Notes: a model not told the origin generated them from the sequence alone. A stretch of 64,000 bases of DNA from Thermomicrobiales bacterium (GCA_030447415.1 JAUJOZ010000027.1:1-64000); one strand, 5' to 3'; shown: positions 25,200 through 34,924, numbered from the stretch's first letter. Made by a program: numbers and translations.

Positions 25200-25770
25200 C
25201 CCGGTGATGGTCGGCGAGCGGATCTACCTGCGGCCGCTGGAGGTCGACGACGCCGAGACGCTGGCGCGGCTCATCAGCGCGGAGACCGAGACCTTCATGG
25301 AGCGGGGTCGGTTGCCGGTCAGCCCGCTCGGGTTTGAGCGCTGGATCGCGGAGGTCCACGAGCGACAGCCGCCGGGGGACATCTATTTGGCGATCTGCCT
25401 GAAGGAAGATGGCCGCTTCCTCGGGGTTGTCAACGTCATGCACGTCGACTGGGTGAACCGGACCGGCGAGACCGGCAGCGGGCTCGGGCCGGCGGCCGTC
25501 CGCGGTCGAGGTTACGGCACCGAGGCCAAGCATCTGCTACTGGAATACTGCTTCGACCGGCTGCAGCTGCACGCGCTCCGCTCGCACGTTTGGGAGCCGA
25601 ACGCGCGCTCGGCGGCCGCGCTGGCGAAGCAGGGCTACCGCCCTGCCGGCCGTCTCAAGTGGGACGACGTCAAGGACGGCGTCTACCGCGACGCGCTGCT
25701 CTTCGACCTGCTGCGCGAGGACTGGCTCGCCGCGCGCGAGGCGTGGCGGGCCGGGCGGGGCGCTGTATGA
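25192..25770 (+). CDS. GNAT N-acetyltransferase, RimJ/RimL type
   Basis: 192 residues. It starts VGERIYLRPLEVDDAETLARL, has the acetyl-CoA binding loop in GPAAVRGRGYGTEAKHLLLEYCFD and the closing NARSAAALAKQGYRPAGRLKWDDVKDG. The protein probably acetylates an amino group of a protein, antibiotic or metabolite; the acceptor is unknown. ATG 25192 overlaps the previous stop and its own stop overlaps the EamA ATG in ATGA. Confidence 0.87.
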   Translation: MGNPVMVGERIYLRPLEVDDAETLARLISAETETFMERGRLPVSPLGFERWIAEVHERQPPGDIYLAICLKEDGRFLGVVNVMHVDWVNRTGETGSGLGPAAVRGRGYGTEAKHLLLEYCFDRLQLHALRSHVWEPNARSAAALAKQGYRPAGRLKWDDVKDGVYRDALLFDLLREDWLAAREAWRAGRGAV

Positions 25771-26765
25771 CGGTGATGCGTCGGGCGTCGCGGCTGGCGG
25801 TCGCGGGAGGGCTGGCGCGCGAGCGACCGGCGCGGCTCGGTGCCCGGGTGCTGGCGGCGGTTGGGCCGGAGCTGGCACAGCTCGTGGTGGTCGGGCTATG
25901 GGCCTCGACGTTCATCATTTCCAAGGCGGCCTTCGACGAGGTCTCGCCGCTGGCTTTCACCTTCGCTCGCTTCGGACTGATGACCGCGCTTGCGTTCGCG
26001 GTGCTCGCCGTCCGCGGGCGCGGTGCGGCGCGGGGCCGCTCCTGGGCGATCCGGCGCGCCGATCTGCCGCGCTTCGCGCTGGCCGGCGTCAGCGGCTACA
26101 CCCTCTACCAGCTCGGCTTCGTCCTCGGCCTCGATCGCACCTCGCCCTTTTCGTCATCGCTGCTGATCGCCATGGTTCCCCTCTTCACCGTGGTCATCCT
26201 GGCGCTTCTGGGAGAGCCGACATCGGTACGGGGTTGGGTCGGTATCGCCGTGGCGGTCGTCGGGGTGGCGATCTTCCTCGCCGACAAGCGGGGGGCGGCG
26301 GGCACGCTGCTCGGCGACGCCCTCAGCCTCGGGGCGGGGCTGACGTTTGCCCTCTACGGCGTGGTCAACCGGCCGTTGGTCCGCGCCTACCCGCCCGAGA
26401 CGTACACTGCCTACACGGTTCTCGCCGGCAGCATACCGCTGCTGGCCATCGCGGCCCCGGCCGCGCGGGCGCAAGACTGGGGCGCGGTCTCGGCCGGGGG
26501 ATGGCTGGCGATCGGCTACATGGTGGTGCTGCCGGTCTACGTCGCCTACATGCTCTGGAACTGGGCGATCGCGCGGCGCGGGGCGGTGGCCGCCACGGGG
26601 TTCAGTCTCCTGGTGCCGGTCGTCAGCGGGGCGCTGTCGGCCCTCGTCTTCGCCGAAGGCTTCGGCCCGGCGAAGCTGCTCGGCGCGGCGCTGGTGCTCG
26701 CCGGGCTGGTGATCGCCCGCACGCGGCCGCGGGCGCCGCGTCGGGACGGGGGAGGAAACCGATGA
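25767..26765 (+). CDS. EamA/DMT-superfamily transporter
   Basis: 332 residues with ten predicted hydrophobic segments in two EamA repeats: VVVGLWASTFIISKAAFDEVSPLAFTFARF opens the first, GLTFALYGVVNRPLV the second. It belongs to drug/metabolite exporters in the inner membrane. ATGA overlaps on both sides place it in one transcript with GNAT and SIS genes; a role exporting a modified amino sugar or amino compound is inference from that context. Confidence 0.87.
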   Translation: MTVMRRASRLAVAGGLARERPARLGARVLAAVGPELAQLVVVGLWASTFIISKAAFDEVSPLAFTFARFGLMTALAFAVLAVRGRGAARGRSWAIRRADLPRFALAGVSGYTLYQLGFVLGLDRTSPFSSSLLIAMVPLFTVVILALLGEPTSVRGWVGIAVAVVGVAIFLADKRGAAGTLLGDALSLGAGLTFALYGVVNRPLVRAYPPETYTAYTVLAGSIPLLAIAAPAARAQDWGAVSAGGWLAIGYMVVLPVYVAYMLWNWAIARRGAVAATGFSLLVPVVSGALSALVFAEGFGPAKLLGAALVLAGLVIARTRPRAPRRDGGGNR

Positions 26766-27835
26766 CCGTGCCGACCACTGACTCGGCCATGTACCGGACG
26801 ATGCAGCGCCAGCCGGACGACCTGCGCCGCCTGCTGGCAGTAGGGTGGGATCCCGCCGGGGAGGTCGCCGATCTGCTAACCGCCGCGAGCCGCGTCTTCG
26901 TCGTCGGGATCGGCACCAGCTATCACGCCGCGCTCGTTGGCGGCTGGCTGCTGCGGGCGGCGGGGCTCGATGCGCGCGCCGTGCTCTCCTTCGATTTCGT
27001 CCGCTACCCCGAGTCGTACCCACTGCGGCCGGACGACGCCGTGGTCGTGATGGCCCACACCGGGGTCAAGCGCTTTTCGGCGGAGGCGATGGCCCGGGCG
27101 AGCGCGGCCGGCGCGACCGTCCTCTCCGTCGGCAGCCTCACGGCCGAGCACCCCGGTTCCCGGCTCGTGCTGCGGACCGTCGAGCGGGAGAAGTCGGCCG
27201 CGTTCACGGCGTCTCACCTGGCGGCGATGACGGTGCTGGCTCAGGTCGCGACGGTGGTTGGCGAGGGGCGGGGGGCGGCCGGGGTGGATCGGTTCCGGGC
27301 AGCGCTGGGTGGGCTACCGGACCAGGTCGCGGCGGTGTTGTCGCGGGAAGCGGAGGTCGTGCCGGTGGCAGGGGAGGCGGCGAGCGGTCGCGTCTACGCC
27401 GCCGGAGCGGGACCGAACGCGGCGACGGCGTTGGAGGCCGTGATCAAGGTGCGGGAAGCCGCCTACGGCCAGATCGACGCGCTCCCGCTGGAGCAGTTCC
27501 TCCATGGGCCGATGGTCGCCGTCAACGCGGGTGACCTGGCGGTGCTCGTTCACGTCCCCGGCGCGGCCGCCGATCGGGTCGCTGAGGTCGCGGCCGCGCT
27601 GGCGGCGATGGATGCCCGGCTGTGGCTCGTCGGCCAGGCCGTGGCGGACGCGCCGGGGGCGACCGTCTTCGCGCTGCCGGAGCCGGCTCTCCCCGAGGTT
27701 CTATCGCCGTTGCTGGCGGTCGTACCGATGCAGTTGCTGGCGTACCACATGGCGGCGCTGAAGGGGATCAACCCGGACACCTTCCGCCGCGACGACCCGA
27801 CGTACGCGGCCGCCTTTGGACTGCTCAAGTTATGA
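26762..27835 (+). CDS. SIS-domain protein, GlmS isomerase-like without glutaminase
   Basis: 357 residues with two SIS domains: FVVGIGTSYHAALVGGWLLR (first phosphosugar-binding loop) and later VYAAGAGPNAATALEAVIKVREAAYGQIDALPLEQFLHGP, typical of the GlmS C-terminal half including the E and H of the isomerase site. It lacks the N-terminal glutamine amidotransferase, as in fructosamine deglycases (FrlB-like) and AgaS. Reaction with a phosphosugar or fructosamine-phosphate is likely. The stop TTATGA formerly overlapped the start of the gene now at 32695; the 4.85-kb insertion lies between. Confidence 0.85.
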   Translation: MTVPTTDSAMYRTMQRQPDDLRRLLAVGWDPAGEVADLLTAASRVFVVGIGTSYHAALVGGWLLRAAGLDARAVLSFDFVRYPESYPLRPDDAVVVMAHTGVKRFSAEAMARASAAGATVLSVGSLTAEHPGSRLVLRTVEREKSAAFTASHLAAMTVLAQVATVVGEGRGAAGVDRFRAALGGLPDQVAAVLSREAEVVPVAGEAASGRVYAAGAGPNAATALEAVIKVREAAYGQIDALPLEQFLHGPMVAVNAGDLAVLVHVPGAAADRVAEVAAALAAMDARLWLVGQAVADAPGATVFALPEPALPEVLSPLLAVVPMQLLAYHMAALKGINPDTFRRDDPTYAAAFGLLKL

Positions 27836-27842
27836 CCGCGAC
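27830..27842 (+). repeat. Left copy of 13-bp direct repeat flanking the 4.85-kb insertion
   Basis: TTATGACCGCGAC, containing the SIS gene stop. The identical sequence at 32693-32705 contains the start codon of the downstream gene. One copy plus removal of 27843-32692 would restore a single ATGA overlap like those elsewhere in the operon. Confidence 0.75.
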
Positions 27843-28032
27843 TTAAAGCGTGTTTCAGAACCTCTAATGCCGGGCACGGCCGTCGTGCCGTGGCTCGGAG
27901 GGGCGCGACCGTGGCTCGTCCGCGGTCGGTGTATCGTTTTCCTCGCAATCGCTGAAGGACGACGTCCAACCGGCTTCTGGCGCGGTCTGCTCGGAGTCGG
28001 GCACATTGCTCGTCGCATCCAGCTCGTGAACC

Positions 28033-30462
28033 GTGGGGGCATCTCCTGTGGCCGCATCCGCCTCGGCGCTCCTGCCGATCCCCCGCACCCGGCTCATCGG
28101 CCGTGAGGCCGAGCGATCGGCGGCTCGCACGCTTTTGCTCGACGAGGCCGTGCCATTGCTGACCTTGACCGGTCCCGGTGGGGTCGGCAAGACGCGGCTC
28201 GCCCTCGCCCTCGCCGAGGAGGTGGCGGACGCCTTCGCAGACGGGGTGGTCTGGGTCGATCTCGCTCCGCTCGCCGACCCCGAGCTTGTTCCCGCGGCAG
28301 TAGCAACGGCCGTCGGACTGACCCCCGTGCCCGGCCAACCGATCGCCGACGAGCTGGCCCGCGTCCTACGTCCCAAGCAGACCTTGCTGCTACTCGACAA
28401 CTGCGAACACCTCCTGGCCGCCACCGCGGCGACGAGCGCCGCGGTGATTACCGCCTGTCCCGCGCTCCAGGTGCTGGCCACGAGCCGGGCGCCGTTACGC
28501 GTGCGGGGTGAGCACGAGGTGGCCGTCGAACCCTTCCCGGCGCCGCCCGCCGATGCTGCACCGGACCTGGCTGTTCTGGCCAACAACGAGGCGGTGCGCC
28601 TCTTCCTGGAACGCGCCCGCGCCGTGCGGCCGACATTGCCCTTCAACGAGACGACCGGGGCCACGATCGCCGCGATCTGTCGCGCGCTCGACGGGCTGCC
28701 GCTCGCGATCGAGTTGGCGGCGGCACGGGTCAAGATCCTCTCCCCGGAGGCGCTGCTGGCGCAGATGGGGGACCGCTTGCGACTGCTGCGGAGTGGAGCC
28801 CGGGACCTCCCGGCCCGCCAGCAAACGATGCGCGACGCGATCGCCTGGAGTTACGACCTACTCGCGCCGGAGGCGGCGGCGGTGTTCCGGAGCCTCGGGA
28901 TCTTTGTCGGCGGGTTCGATCTCGAATCGGCGGCGGCCGTCTCGGATCAAGGGGCCGGGGCGATCGCGGAGCACCTGGAGGCGCTGCTCGACCAAAGTCT
29001 GGTGCGGCGGGAGGAGCGCGCCGACGGCGTTCTGCGGTTCGGTATGCTGGAGACGATCCGAGAATTCACCCTCGATCGACTCGTGGCGAGCGGCGAGCAC
29101 GACGAGGTCGCTGGTCGGCACGCGTCGTATTTCGCCGACCTCGTGCAACGGGAGGACCTGTTCTGGGATACGCCAACCCTTGATTGGCTTGGCATGTTCG
29201 GTCTCGAATCCGATCAAGCCAACCTGCGCGCTGCGCTGGGCTGGCTCGCTGCCAACGACCCGATCGCGCACGTGCGGTTGGACGGAATCCTCGGCGTGTT
29301 TTGGTACGTTCGCGGTCACCTCGTCGAGGGGCGACGCTGGTTGGACGGGGCGCTGACGATCGCCGCACGACTGGGCGATGCCCTGCCGGCGGCCGACCAC
29401 GCGAGCGTTCTGACCAGTTGCGGGGTGATCCTCCAGATGCAGGGCGACCTGGCGGAGGCGCAGGCATCGCTCGAGCAGGGTCTGGCCCGGGCGGACGAGG
29501 CGGGGGATCCGCGGCGGGCGGCGATCGCGCGGTCGCTGCTCGGCGGCGTGCTGGTGAGCGAGGGGCGCTACGATGAGGCGGAACCGCTGTTTGCGGGTGC
29601 CCTGGCGCAGTGGCAGATGCGCGAACATCCGTGGGCCGGTCACGCGCTGTTCCACCTCGGACTGGTCGCCTACGCGCGCCGCGATTGGGACCGCGCGGTC
29701 CGGCTGCTCACCGAGGCGGTCCGGTGGTACGACGCCCACGGCGAAGAGTTCGAGGCGAGCAACCCACTGCATTACCTGGCGCTCATCGCCTGCGAGCGCG
29801 GCAACTTCGGCGAGGCCGCCGATATCGTCACCGACGTGCTCCGGCGGTTGCGTCGGCGGGGGAGCGAGTCAGCACTCGCCGACGGCCTGGCCGACGTGGC
29901 CACGCTGACCGCGTTCCGTGGTGACTTCGCCGTTTCGGCCTACCTCTTCGGCGCCGCGGCCAGGCTGCTGGAGGCCGGCGGCGGGACCTACTCCCTGCCA
30001 GGACGTGACACGTACGAGCGGGCCGAGGCGACGGCGCGGCAGTCGCTGGGCGAGAAGGAGTGGCTGACCGCGTTCGCGGCGGGGCGCGCCTTGCCGCTCG
30101 ATCGGGCGCTGGCCGAGGCAGAAGCGATGTTGACCGCCGCGGCGGAGGGCGAGCGCGCCGCCCAGCAGCCGCGCGCGACGGTCGACACATCCGAAGAGGC
30201 CATGTCCCGCAGCGCAGCGCCCGGCACGCCTGGGGAATGCGAGCCGTCCAGCGTGTGGCCGCAACCGGGATCCGACCTGACTTGGCGAGAGCGGGAGGTG
30301 CTGGCCTTCCTCTGCCAACGCCTCACCGATCCGGAGATCGCCGCGCGGCTCTTCATCAGTCCCCGCACAGCTTCGTCTCACGTCGCCAACGTGCTCGGCA
30401 AGCTGGGCGGGACCAACCGGCGTGAGGCCGCCGGCATCGCCGTCCGGAACCGGCTGGTCTAG
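28033..30462 (+). CDS. LuxR-family regulator with NB-ARC-like ATPase and TPR
   Basis: 809 residues. An AAA/NB-ARC P-loop lies at the N-terminus (GPGGVGKT, 47-54; Walker B LLLLDN, 118-123; [12 protein letters not shown]), followed by a winged-helix segment, helical TPR-like repeats (about 400-640) and a C-terminal LuxR HTH (748-809: [40 protein letters not shown]). This is the domain order of MalT/STAND-type activators. It is carried inside the 4.85-kb insertion. Target genes and ligand are unknown. Start GTG 28033; GTG 28048 is an alternative. Confidence 0.88.
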   Translation: MGASPVAASASALLPIPRTRLIGREAERSAARTLLLDEAVPLLTLTGPGGVGKTRLALALAEEVADAFADGVVWVDLAPLADPELVPAAVATAVGLTPVPGQPIADELARVLRPKQTLLLLDNCEHLLAATAATSAAVITACPALQVLATSRAPLRVRGEHEVAVEPFPAPPADAAPDLAVLANNEAVRLFLERARAVRPTLPFNETTGATIAAICRALDGLPLAIELAAARVKILSPEALLAQMGDRLRLLRSGARDLPARQQTMRDAIAWSYDLLAPEAAAVFRSLGIFVGGFDLESAAAVSDQGAGAIAEHLEALLDQSLVRREERADGVLRFGMLETIREFTLDRLVASGEHDEVAGRHASYFADLVQREDLFWDTPTLDWLGMFGLESDQANLRAALGWLAANDPIAHVRLDGILGVFWYVRGHLVEGRRWLDGALTIAARLGDALPAADHASVLTSCGVILQMQGDLAEAQASLEQGLARADEAGDPRRAAIARSLLGGVLVSEGRYDEAEPLFAGALAQWQMREHPWAGHALFHLGLVAYARRDWDRAVRLLTEAVRWYDAHGEEFEASNPLHYLALIACERGNFGEAADIVTDVLRRLRRRGSESALADGLADVATLTAFRGDFAVSAYLFGAAARLLEAGGGTYSLPGRDTYERAEATARQSLGEKEWLTAFAAGRALPLDRALAEAEAMLTAAAEGERAAQQPRATVDTSEEAMSRSAAPGTPGECEPSSVWPQPGSDLTWREREVLAFLCQRLTDPEIAARLFISPRTASSHVANVLGKLGGTNRREAAGIAVRNRLV

Positions 30463-30605
30463 GTTCCCCCACCGCGTTCCCCCAAAAACTCCGTAGGTTT
30501 CTCTGTAGGTCCTACCGATGGCCGGGCGCCGCATAAGGCGCATCCTGAGCCTGTGCCCAAAACCAAACGAACAGGAGCACCGGAGCCAAAGCCAGGAGGA
30601 CCGCC

Positions 30606-30800
30606 ATGATGATGATCACGCCGACCCAGATCCGCGTCACCGAAGACCACCGCCAGGACCTGCTCGCCACCGCAGCCCGCGCCCGCTTCGTCGCCGCGAC
30701 CCGGCCCGCGCCGGCCCTCGCGCCACGGCCGGTCGGTCGCGTCCGCGCCGGGCTGCGCCAAGCGGTCGCCGCGCTGGCCGCGCTGGCCGCGATCGGCTGA
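30606..30800 (+). CDS. Small basic protein, 64 aa
   Basis: Starts ATG 30606 after a strong ribosome site (GGAGGACC). Sequence MMMITPTQIRVTEDHRQDLLATAARARF... ends in an alanine-rich helix AVAALAALAAIG. An imperfect DNA copy of that tail recurs at 31661-31705 after the DinB gene, suggesting duplication of this small gene. Function unknown; similar small ORFs near LuxR-type regulators in related genomes are from memory. Confidence 0.5.
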   Translation: MMMITPTQIRVTEDHRQDLLATAARARFVAATRPAPALAPRPVGRVRAGLRQAVAALAALAAIG

Positions 30801-30986
30801 GCGCCGACGGGGCCGCGTGGCCCGCGTCGATCCGTCACACCGATCCGGGGTCGCCGCCGCCAAAAAATCCGTCCGCCGGTGGGCGGTTCCGACGCGAAGC
30901 CGGGAGGAGGCCGTCGTGTAATCCCCTAGTGCCATCCGTACACGTACCGATGTCGCGATGATAGAAGCCGGAGAAAGGATGACGTG

Positions 30987-31505
30987 ATGGTCGATACCAA
31001 GGCAGTCCCCACCAACAAGACAGAGTTGCTCGCCTATACCGAGGGACGCTGGCAAGCGGTCGCACAGCTCACCGACGCGCTCACCGACACGGAGTGGACG
31101 GGACTCACCGACGCTGCGGGGTGGTCGGTCAAGGACCACGTCGCGCACTTCGTGACGTGGGTGCGGGCGGAGATCGCGTTGTTGCAGTACCGCACGCTGC
31201 TGCACCAGAGCGCGGGGATCCCGGGCGCGCTCTGGAACGCCGACGACTTCGATCCCATTAACGAAATCGTCCGGCAGCAGACCCTCCACGAGCCGCCGGC
31301 CGCCGTCCGCGCCGAGCGGGACCGGGTCTTCCGGAAGCTCATCGAGGTCGTGTCGACGTACTCGGACGCCGATCTGGCGCGGCCGGCAACCGAATTCGGG
31401 CTGGAGGAGCCGGGCAAATCGTTGCTGGCGGTGTTGACCGAATACCACGGCGACCACTTCGAGGAACACCGCGGCTACGTCGAGTCCATCGTCGCTCGGG
31501 GCTGA
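30987..31505 (+). CDS. DinB/ClbS-type four-helix protein
   Basis: 172 residues. TKTELLAYTEGRW-like start, WSVKDHVAHFVTWVRAEIALL (metal-site helix with H) and YHGDHFEEHRGYVESI at the C-terminus, typical of DfsB/ClbS DinB-like proteins. Members bind metals or act as thiol-dependent transferases or hydrolases; ClbS resists a genotoxin. ATG 30987 is preferred over the GTG one codon before it. It is a passenger of the insertion. Confidence 0.8.
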   Translation: MVDTKAVPTNKTELLAYTEGRWQAVAQLTDALTDTEWTGLTDAAGWSVKDHVAHFVTWVRAEIALLQYRTLLHQSAGIPGALWNADDFDPINEIVRQQTLHEPPAAVRAERDRVFRKLIEVVSTYSDADLARPATEFGLEEPGKSLLAVLTEYHGDHFEEHRGYVESIVARG

Positions 31506-31660
31506 CTGCCTCGGACCCGAGCTGGGCCTCCCGGGTGATCATCGTGTTGAGGAGGCGGGAGACGAGCTGCCTCGTCTCCCGCTCGGCGGCGTGCAGAAAA
31601 CCGACCTCGCCGGTGCCGGGGATCCGGGCGGTGGATTCGCCGCAGACGGGGTAGCGGACC

Positions 31661-31705
31661 CCGGTCGCCGCGCTGGCCGCGCTCGCCGCGATCGGCCGAG
31701 CGCCG
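31661..31705 (+). pseudogene. Degenerate copy of the 3' end of the 64-aa gene
   Basis: About 45 bp with few differences from 30763-30807 (both encode VAALAALAAIG in one frame). The upstream half of the small gene is not recognisable here. It is probably a relic of a duplication within the insertion. Confidence 0.45.
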
Positions 31706-31849
31706 GCTCGTCTTCGACCCGACCACGACGGACGCCATCGCGGCGATGGCGCCGGTCCTTGATCTGCTCCACTGCGGGTAGGGCATGGCCGGGCGCGGGT
31801 CATGCGAGACCGCCGGCGCTGATCGTAGGACCGGCGGGAACACCGTCAA

Positions 31850-32651
31850 GGGCCGGGAGGAATCTGAGACAGACCAGCGCGCACGCGAGGTGGAGCAGCC
31901 CCTGGAGCAGATCGGCGCGCCGCTCGTAGCGCACGCCGAGGCGGCGGCAGCCCAGCAGCCAGGCAAAACTCCGCTCCACCACTGGCGGTCCGGCTTTCGG
32001 CCGCCAACACCCACGACACGACCCAGCTCCTCCCGTTAGTCGACGCGATCCCGCCCATCGTCGGCCTGCGCGGACGACCGGGCCGTCCGCGGAAGCGTCC
32101 GGCCAAGCTGCACGCGGACAAGGCGTATGACTCCGCCGAGAAACGGCGCGCCCTGCGTGCCCGCGGGATCACCCCGCGTATCGCCCGGCGGGGAATCGAG
32201 CGAGCGGCTGGGGCGGCACCGCTGGGCGGGATGCCGTTCCGGTCGACGACGAGGTGGGACCTTGGAGCCGGACTTGCCGCGATCCGTCGGATTCGGGCCA
32301 GTCTGCTCGCCCCCCTTTTGGCCCGCACGCTCAGCGAGTCCGCGCTCGCCCGGCTCCAATCGATGGCCGCTTCGTCGCCGAGCCAGTTCAACAGCCTGTT
32401 GTGTAACCGCTCCCAGACGCCGGCCTCTTGCCAGTCGCGCAGCCGCCGCCAGCAAGTGACCCCACTGCCGCAGCCCAGTTCCCGGGGCAGCAAGCGCCAG
32501 GGGCAGCCGGTGCGGAGGACGAAGATGATCCCGCTCAGGGCAGCACGGTCGGGGATGCGGGGCCGGCCACCCTGCGGCTTGGGAGGCTCCGTCGGCAGCA
32601 GGGGTTCGATGGCTCCCAGAGGTCATCGGAGACAAGACACTCGATCTTCAT
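31850..32651 (-). pseudogene. IS5-type transposase with an internally inverted segment
   Basis: The N-terminal part reads on the minus strand from ATG 32651 (ECLVSDDLWE, CPWRLLPRELG, ADSLSVRAKRG, VVDRNGIP), with at least two frameshifts. The C-terminal part ([22 protein letters not shown]) is also minus, at 31982-31850. The middle (LAVRLSAANTHD, IVGLRGRPGRPR, LHADKAYDS, RARGITPRIARRGIE) reads on the plus strand from about 31982 to 32226. All three DDE positions exist, but the gene cannot be expressed in this order. Inverting the ~245-bp segment back would rejoin IP-LAVRL and HRW-VVERSF correctly. Confidence 0.85.
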
Positions 32652-32694
32652 GGGCCAATGATGGCACGCCCGTGAGGTTCTGAAACACGGTCTT

Positions 32695-33315
32695 ATGACC
32701 GCGACCACCGAGGGCTTGACGGCCATCAACCGGCTGCTATCGTACGTACACCATCGCCCCGCAGCGGTCACGGTCGACCGGGATGATCGGGCATCCCGGC
32801 GGGAAAGGCATCGGGCAGGGATGGTGGCAGCGGAGCAGGCCGTCGCGCGACCGGTGCCGACCATCGCGCGGATCGCGCAGGGGCTGGACGGGACCTGGGC
32901 GAAGTTGGAGTGGGTGCTGTTCCGGCTCGACCCTGCACTCGGCGGCGGCGCGGACGCCAACGGCTGGGACGTCAGACACCTCCTGTCCCACATGGTCGGC
33001 GCGTGGCAGCGGGTTCCGATCCACGGCGCCTTCTTCCTGGGCAACCGCTCCGCGACGGAGGTCGCCATCCAGATCGGTGACGACTACTGGATGCCAGAGT
33101 GGGAGACGGCGCCACTGGCGAGCTTTGTCGCCGCCATGCGGGCCGCCTACGAAGGCAACCGCGCCTTCCTCCGTACCCTCGACTCCGCCGCGCTGGCCCG
33201 CACCGCGGTCACCCCTTTCGGCGAGATGACGCTCGGCGAGCTGTTGCTGCTCAGCTACGAGGGCCACGTCGGCGCCGTGCACCTGCCACAATTGGAGACA
33301 CACCTGCGTCGTTGA
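32695..33315 (+). CDS. DinB-fold protein, last gene of the interrupted operon
   Basis: 206 residues. The core reads TWAKLEWVLFRLDPAL, GWDVRHLLSHMVGAWQRVP, and TLGELLLLSYEGHVGAVHLPQLETHL, a DinB-like four-helix bundle with conserved histidines for metal binding. The first ~55 residues look atypical and may be partly rearranged. Its ATG lies in the right copy of the 13-bp repeat. Before the insertion it should have overlapped the SIS stop as ATGA, so it was translationally coupled to that operon and now needs another promoter. Confidence 0.72.
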   Translation: MTATTEGLTAINRLLSYVHHRPAAVTVDRDDRASRRERHRAGMVAAEQAVARPVPTIARIAQGLDGTWAKLEWVLFRLDPALGGGADANGWDVRHLLSHMVGAWQRVPIHGAFFLGNRSATEVAIQIGDDYWMPEWETAPLASFVAAMRAAYEGNRAFLRTLDSAALARTAVTPFGEMTLGELLLLSYEGHVGAVHLPQLETHLRR

Positions 33316-33609
33316 TACCCACGCCGTGTGGCTGCCCGGTCGGCGGGGCAAAGCGGCGTTCTCCGGCGGGTGGCCCCTCACGGCGGTGGCTTGTCGCGCT
33401 CGGGATGTGGCTCACAACCCTCGATGCCGGCGCGAGACAAACTGGCCCCCTGTCCCTGCACCGACGGCCCTCGCTCCCAGCTCTTGCCAATTGATGGCCC
33501 AAGTCGACGCTCCGGCGCGCCCTCACGCCCGACCACGGGCGATCTGCTGCGCCGTCGGGGTCCGGAGGCCGCTCGGAGCGGGGCCGCGACGTGCCGCATG
33601 CTCGCCGTC

Positions 33610-33618
33610 TGCTATGAT
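33610..33618 (+). promoter_or_regulatory. Extended -10 promoter candidate upstream of the glycosyltransferase
   Basis: TGCTATGAT, an extended -10 (TGn plus TATGAT) in the 463-bp gap before the PimA-like gene. No clear -35. The rest of the gap (33316-33778) shows nothing I can assign. Confidence 0.35.
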
Positions 33619-33778
33619 CGGCCAGCCCGTGACGAAACTGGTGGGCCGTGGATTGGCGGCGGGAGCGGTCGGTGGAGGAGGTCGGCGTTCGCCGCGTCGT
33701 CGGGGCAACCCGCGAACAGGGCTGTGGTAGCCGTGTCGCTTGGCGCGGAGGGTGGCCTCATCGGAGGTGGGGCGGGCG

Positions 33779-34924
33779 GTGAAGATCGCGCTCGTCTCGC
33801 CGTACGACTATGCCCACCCCGGCGGCGTGTCGGAGCATATCGGACACCTCCGGGCTGAGTTTCTGCGCCTTGGGCACGAGGTGACGATTATCGCCCCCCG
33901 GGCGCGGCGGGGCGGGTTGGAGATCGCTGACGGGTTCTACGGCGTCGGCCGCACGGTGGCGATCCCGGCCAATGGCAGCAAGGTCCGTCTCACCTTCGAC
34001 GTCACACTCTACGCCGCCGTCAAGGCGCTAATGCGACGGGAGCGGTTCGACGTCGTTCACCTCCACGAGCCGCTGATCCCGGTCCTGCCGTACATGGTCC
34101 TGCTCAATTCTCCGGCGGTCAATGTCGCCACCTTCCACGCCTACCGCGCCGTCAACCCCTGGTACACGGCCTTCAAGCCGTACATGACGTTTGTCCTGAC
34201 GCGACTCGACGGCCGGATCGCCGTGTCGGATCCGGCGCGGGAGTTCGTGAGCCAGTACTTTGAAGGGCCGTACGATGTCATCCCGAATGGCATCGACGTC
34301 GAGCGCTACGGCACGGGCGTTGCGCCGTGGCCGTGGGCCGGGGATGGCGTGCCGCGCATCCTCTTCGTCGGTCGGTTCGACGAGCCGCGCAAAGGTTTCA
34401 AGTACCTCCTGCGGGCGTTGCCGTTGGTCCGCCAGCAGTTCCCCCAGGCGCGGCTCATGGTGGTTGGCACCGGCCGGCCGGAGCGCTACGCCGGACTGAT
34501 GGAGCGCCACGGCGTCGTGGGCGTTGACTTCGTCGGGTTCGTGCAGCCGGCGGAGCTGCCGCGCTACTATGCGAGCTGCGACGTCTTCTGCGCGCCGTCG
34601 ATCAAGGGCGAGAGCTTCGGCCTGGTGCTGCTGGAGGCAATGGCGTCGGCCAAGCCGGTCGTGGCGACGGCGATCCCCGGCTACGCCAGCGTGCTGACGA
34701 ACGGGCGGGAGGGGCTGCTGGTCGAACCGCGCGACCCGCAGGCGCTGGCGCTGGCCCTGGTGCGGCTGCTTGCCGATCGGGGGTTGCGGTCCCACCTCGG
34801 CGAGGCGGGCCGCGTCACCGCCGCGCGCTACGCCTGGCCGGAGGTCGCCGCCCAGGTGCTGGAGGTCTACGACCGGGCGGCGGTGGCGGCGCAGACCGCC
34901 CCGTGGCGGCGGGGCTTCACGTAA
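33779..34924 (+). CDS. GT4 glycosyltransferase, PimA-like mannosyltransferase
   Basis: 381 residues from GTG 33779 with GGAGGTGG upstream. Opens VKIALVSPYDYAHPGGVSEHI, the PimA-type glycine-rich nucleotide-sugar fold; RFDVVHLHEPLIP and the C-terminal EX7E motif in KGESFGLVLLEAMASAKPVVAT are intact. Characterised relatives transfer mannose from GDP-mannose to phosphatidylinositol on the inner membrane face. The next gene encodes a CDP-alcohol phosphatidyltransferase, which supports a phosphatidylinositol-type glycolipid pathway. Donor and acceptor are inferred. Confidence 0.85.
   Translation: MKIALVSPYDYAHPGGVSEHIGHLRAEFLRLGHEVTIIAPRARRGGLEIADGFYGVGRTVAIPANGSKVRLTFDVTLYAAVKALMRRERFDVVHLHEPLIPVLPYMVLLNSPAVNVATFHAYRAVNPWYTAFKPYMTFVLTRLDGRIAVSDPAREFVSQYFEGPYDVIPNGIDVERYGTGVAPWPWAGDGVPRILFVGRFDEPRKGFKYLLRALPLVRQQFPQARLMVVGTGRPERYAGLMERHGVVGVDFVGFVQPAELPRYYASCDVFCAPSIKGESFGLVLLEAMASAKPVVATAIPGYASVLTNGREGLLVEPRDPQALALALVRLLADRGLRSHLGEAGRVTAARYAWPEVAAQVLEVYDRAAVAAQTAPWRRGFT

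Larger units (their letters stand above)
27843..32692. mobile_element. 4.85-kb insertion bounded by IS5-type inverted repeats
   Basis: The bounds are the 16-bp perfect inverted repeat CGTGTTTCAGAACCTC at 27849-27864 and its complement at 32674-32689, extendable to 19 bp with mismatches. Outside lie the 13-bp direct repeats. Inside are a LuxR/ATPase regulator, a 64-aa ORF, a DinB protein and a damaged IS5-type transposase at the right end. Either an IS5-like element captured passenger genes, or two IS copies once bracketed them and the left one shrank to its tip. Its insertion between two formerly overlapping genes shows that it is a late arrival. Confidence 0.7.

Noticed and set aside
27816-28106. 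96-aa ORF spanning the left end of the 4.85-kb insertion
   Set aside because: It crosses the SIS stop, the direct repeat and the inverted repeat; no similarity or ribosome site.
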